Source of the DNA: Amycolatopsis saalfeldensis
Lineage (GTDB): Bacteria > Actinomycetota > Actinomycetes > Mycobacteriales > Pseudonocardiaceae
NCBI RefSeq assembly: GCF_900110575.1
Contig: NZ_FOEF01000020.1
Coordinates: forward strand, 1-64,000
DNA length: 64,000 nucleotides
Direction: 5' to 3'
The notes beneath the pieces were generated by a model. It searched no databases. It was not told the origin of the DNA and was given only the letters and a program-made list of their open reading frames with translations. The translations under genes were made by a program, and so were the position numbers. Each line of letters begins with the position of its first letter. Position 1 is the stretch's first letter. Below, piece after piece: positions 63,361 through 64,000 of the stretch.

Positions 63361-64000
63361 CTGACACAGCGCTCGACGAGCGTCGGAATTCCTGCCGGGC
63401 GTTCACGATTCCCGACTGCTCGTCACCGGGGGACCTGCGTTTCGCGTATCTCAACCTCGAGTCCCACCCACGTGGGGAAATGATGCTCGAGCGGCTCATC
63501 GCCGCCGGGTTCGTACCCGATCTGGTCATCGACGAGAAGTCCCAGCTAGCGCGAACCGGGCGTGATTCACAGCTGAAGAAACTCTGCCGGGTTCCCGCGT
63601 TCAGCCCGTCCACCTCGACCGTTTCCCAGTGCGTGAAACATGAAATCCGATACGTCAGCGTGGAGAATCACAATGACGCCGCGACGCGGATCGCGCTACG
63701 GGAAATGGACCTCCACGTCGCTGTGCTGGGTGACACCCGTATTCTGAAATCCGACGTGATCGAGAGCGTGCCATACGGGATCATCAACGTGCATCCGGGA
63801 TTTCTGCCGAAGGTCCGGGGGAACAATCCGTACGTCTGGTCGATCATCCACAATCTGCCCCAGGGGGCCACCGCGCACCTGATCAACGACGGCGTCGACC
63901 GCGGCCCGATCCTGGTCGCCCGGGAGATGCCGCTGCCGGCCGGCTGCACGATTCCGGAACTGGTGCGCCTGGTCAACCAGCTGTGCGCCGATCTCGCCGT
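63358..64000 (+). CDS. Formyltransferase-fold protein, cut by the window end
   Basis: 214 residues are visible and the C-terminus lies beyond the window. The 10-formyl-THF-dependent transferase core is recognisable: MDLHVAVLGDTRILKSDVIE, the catalytic NVHPGFLPKVRGNNPYVWSI with Asn and His, and ATAHLINDGVDRGPILVARE with the Asp region. The N-terminus differs from methionyl-tRNA formyltransferase (SSPGDLRFAYLNLESHPRGE), so a small-molecule or sugar-amine acceptor is more likely. It ends the ligase/dehydrogenase operon as seen here. Confidence 0.82.

Overview
The window is very GC-rich, uses many GTG starts, and carries protein families typical of a mycelial actinomycete. The mix of LAL-type LuxR, GAF-ANTAR, STAS, streptogrisin-type protease, ECF42 sigma factors and deoxysugar genes fits Pseudonocardiaceae (Amycolatopsis-like) best. 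That assignment is inference from gene content. There is no rRNA and no intact tRNA.

Left part (1-30.0 kb) looks like a chromosomal periphery of secreted enzymes and stress or lipid functions. It holds a FAS1 protein end, a secreted S1 protease, a GH78 alpha-L-rhamnosidase with a LacI-like operator at its promoter, a TAT lipoprotein alpha/beta hydrolase, a LAL regulator divergent from a tannase-family esterase, three STAS proteins, a Na+/H+ antiporter, three GAF-ANTAR regulators beside two fatty-acid desaturases, an SDR, a CDGSH protein, an AI-2E-type permease and a FUSC protein. This stretch is littered with decay: a twice-deleted zinc alcohol dehydrogenase, an internally deleted SRPBCC gene, an AI-2E gene frameshifted by an 8-bp tandem duplication, and hemerythrin and CsbD scraps.

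Boundary (29.2-30.1 kb): a decayed secreted-protein fragment, GC-rich 60-bp repeats, a strong terminator hairpin and the 3' half of a tRNA (most like tRNA-Val) without its 5' half. That is what the distal end of an element integrated into a tRNA gene looks like. The orientation places the putative element to the right, i.e. on the natural-product side.

Right part (30.2-64 kb) is a natural-product tailoring region. A minus-strand set encodes a P450, a TAT-exported BBE-type FAD oxidase, an MFS exporter and a MetE-like protein. Facing it is a plus-strand set with an epoxide hydrolase, an FAD monooxygenase of the polyether-epoxidase type and an EryCIII-type glycosyltransferase. Next come a second BBE-type oxidase and a compact deoxysugar cassette: sugar O-methyltransferase, nitrososynthase, PLP aminotransferase, C-methyltransferase, epimerase and 4-ketoreductase. 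Together these would make an evernitrose/rubranitrose-type branched nitrosugar. The early enzymes (thymidylyltransferase, 4,6-dehydratase, 2,3-dehydratase) and the PKS/NRPS scaffold genes are not in the window. An AraC regulator, a DHA2-type exporter, a second glycosyltransferase, a winged-helix regulator, an acyl-CoA ligase, two tandem acyl-CoA dehydrogenases and a formyltransferase cut by the window end complete it.

Two ECF42 sigma factors and three DGPF/YCII proteins are spread through the right part. Four promoter-like sites of the form TGT(C/A)(C/G)(G/A)-N17-CGAC(G/C)T sit about 50-60 nt before the three DGPF transcription units and before the DHA2 exporter. This suggests one sigma-factor regulon that ties efflux to the cluster.
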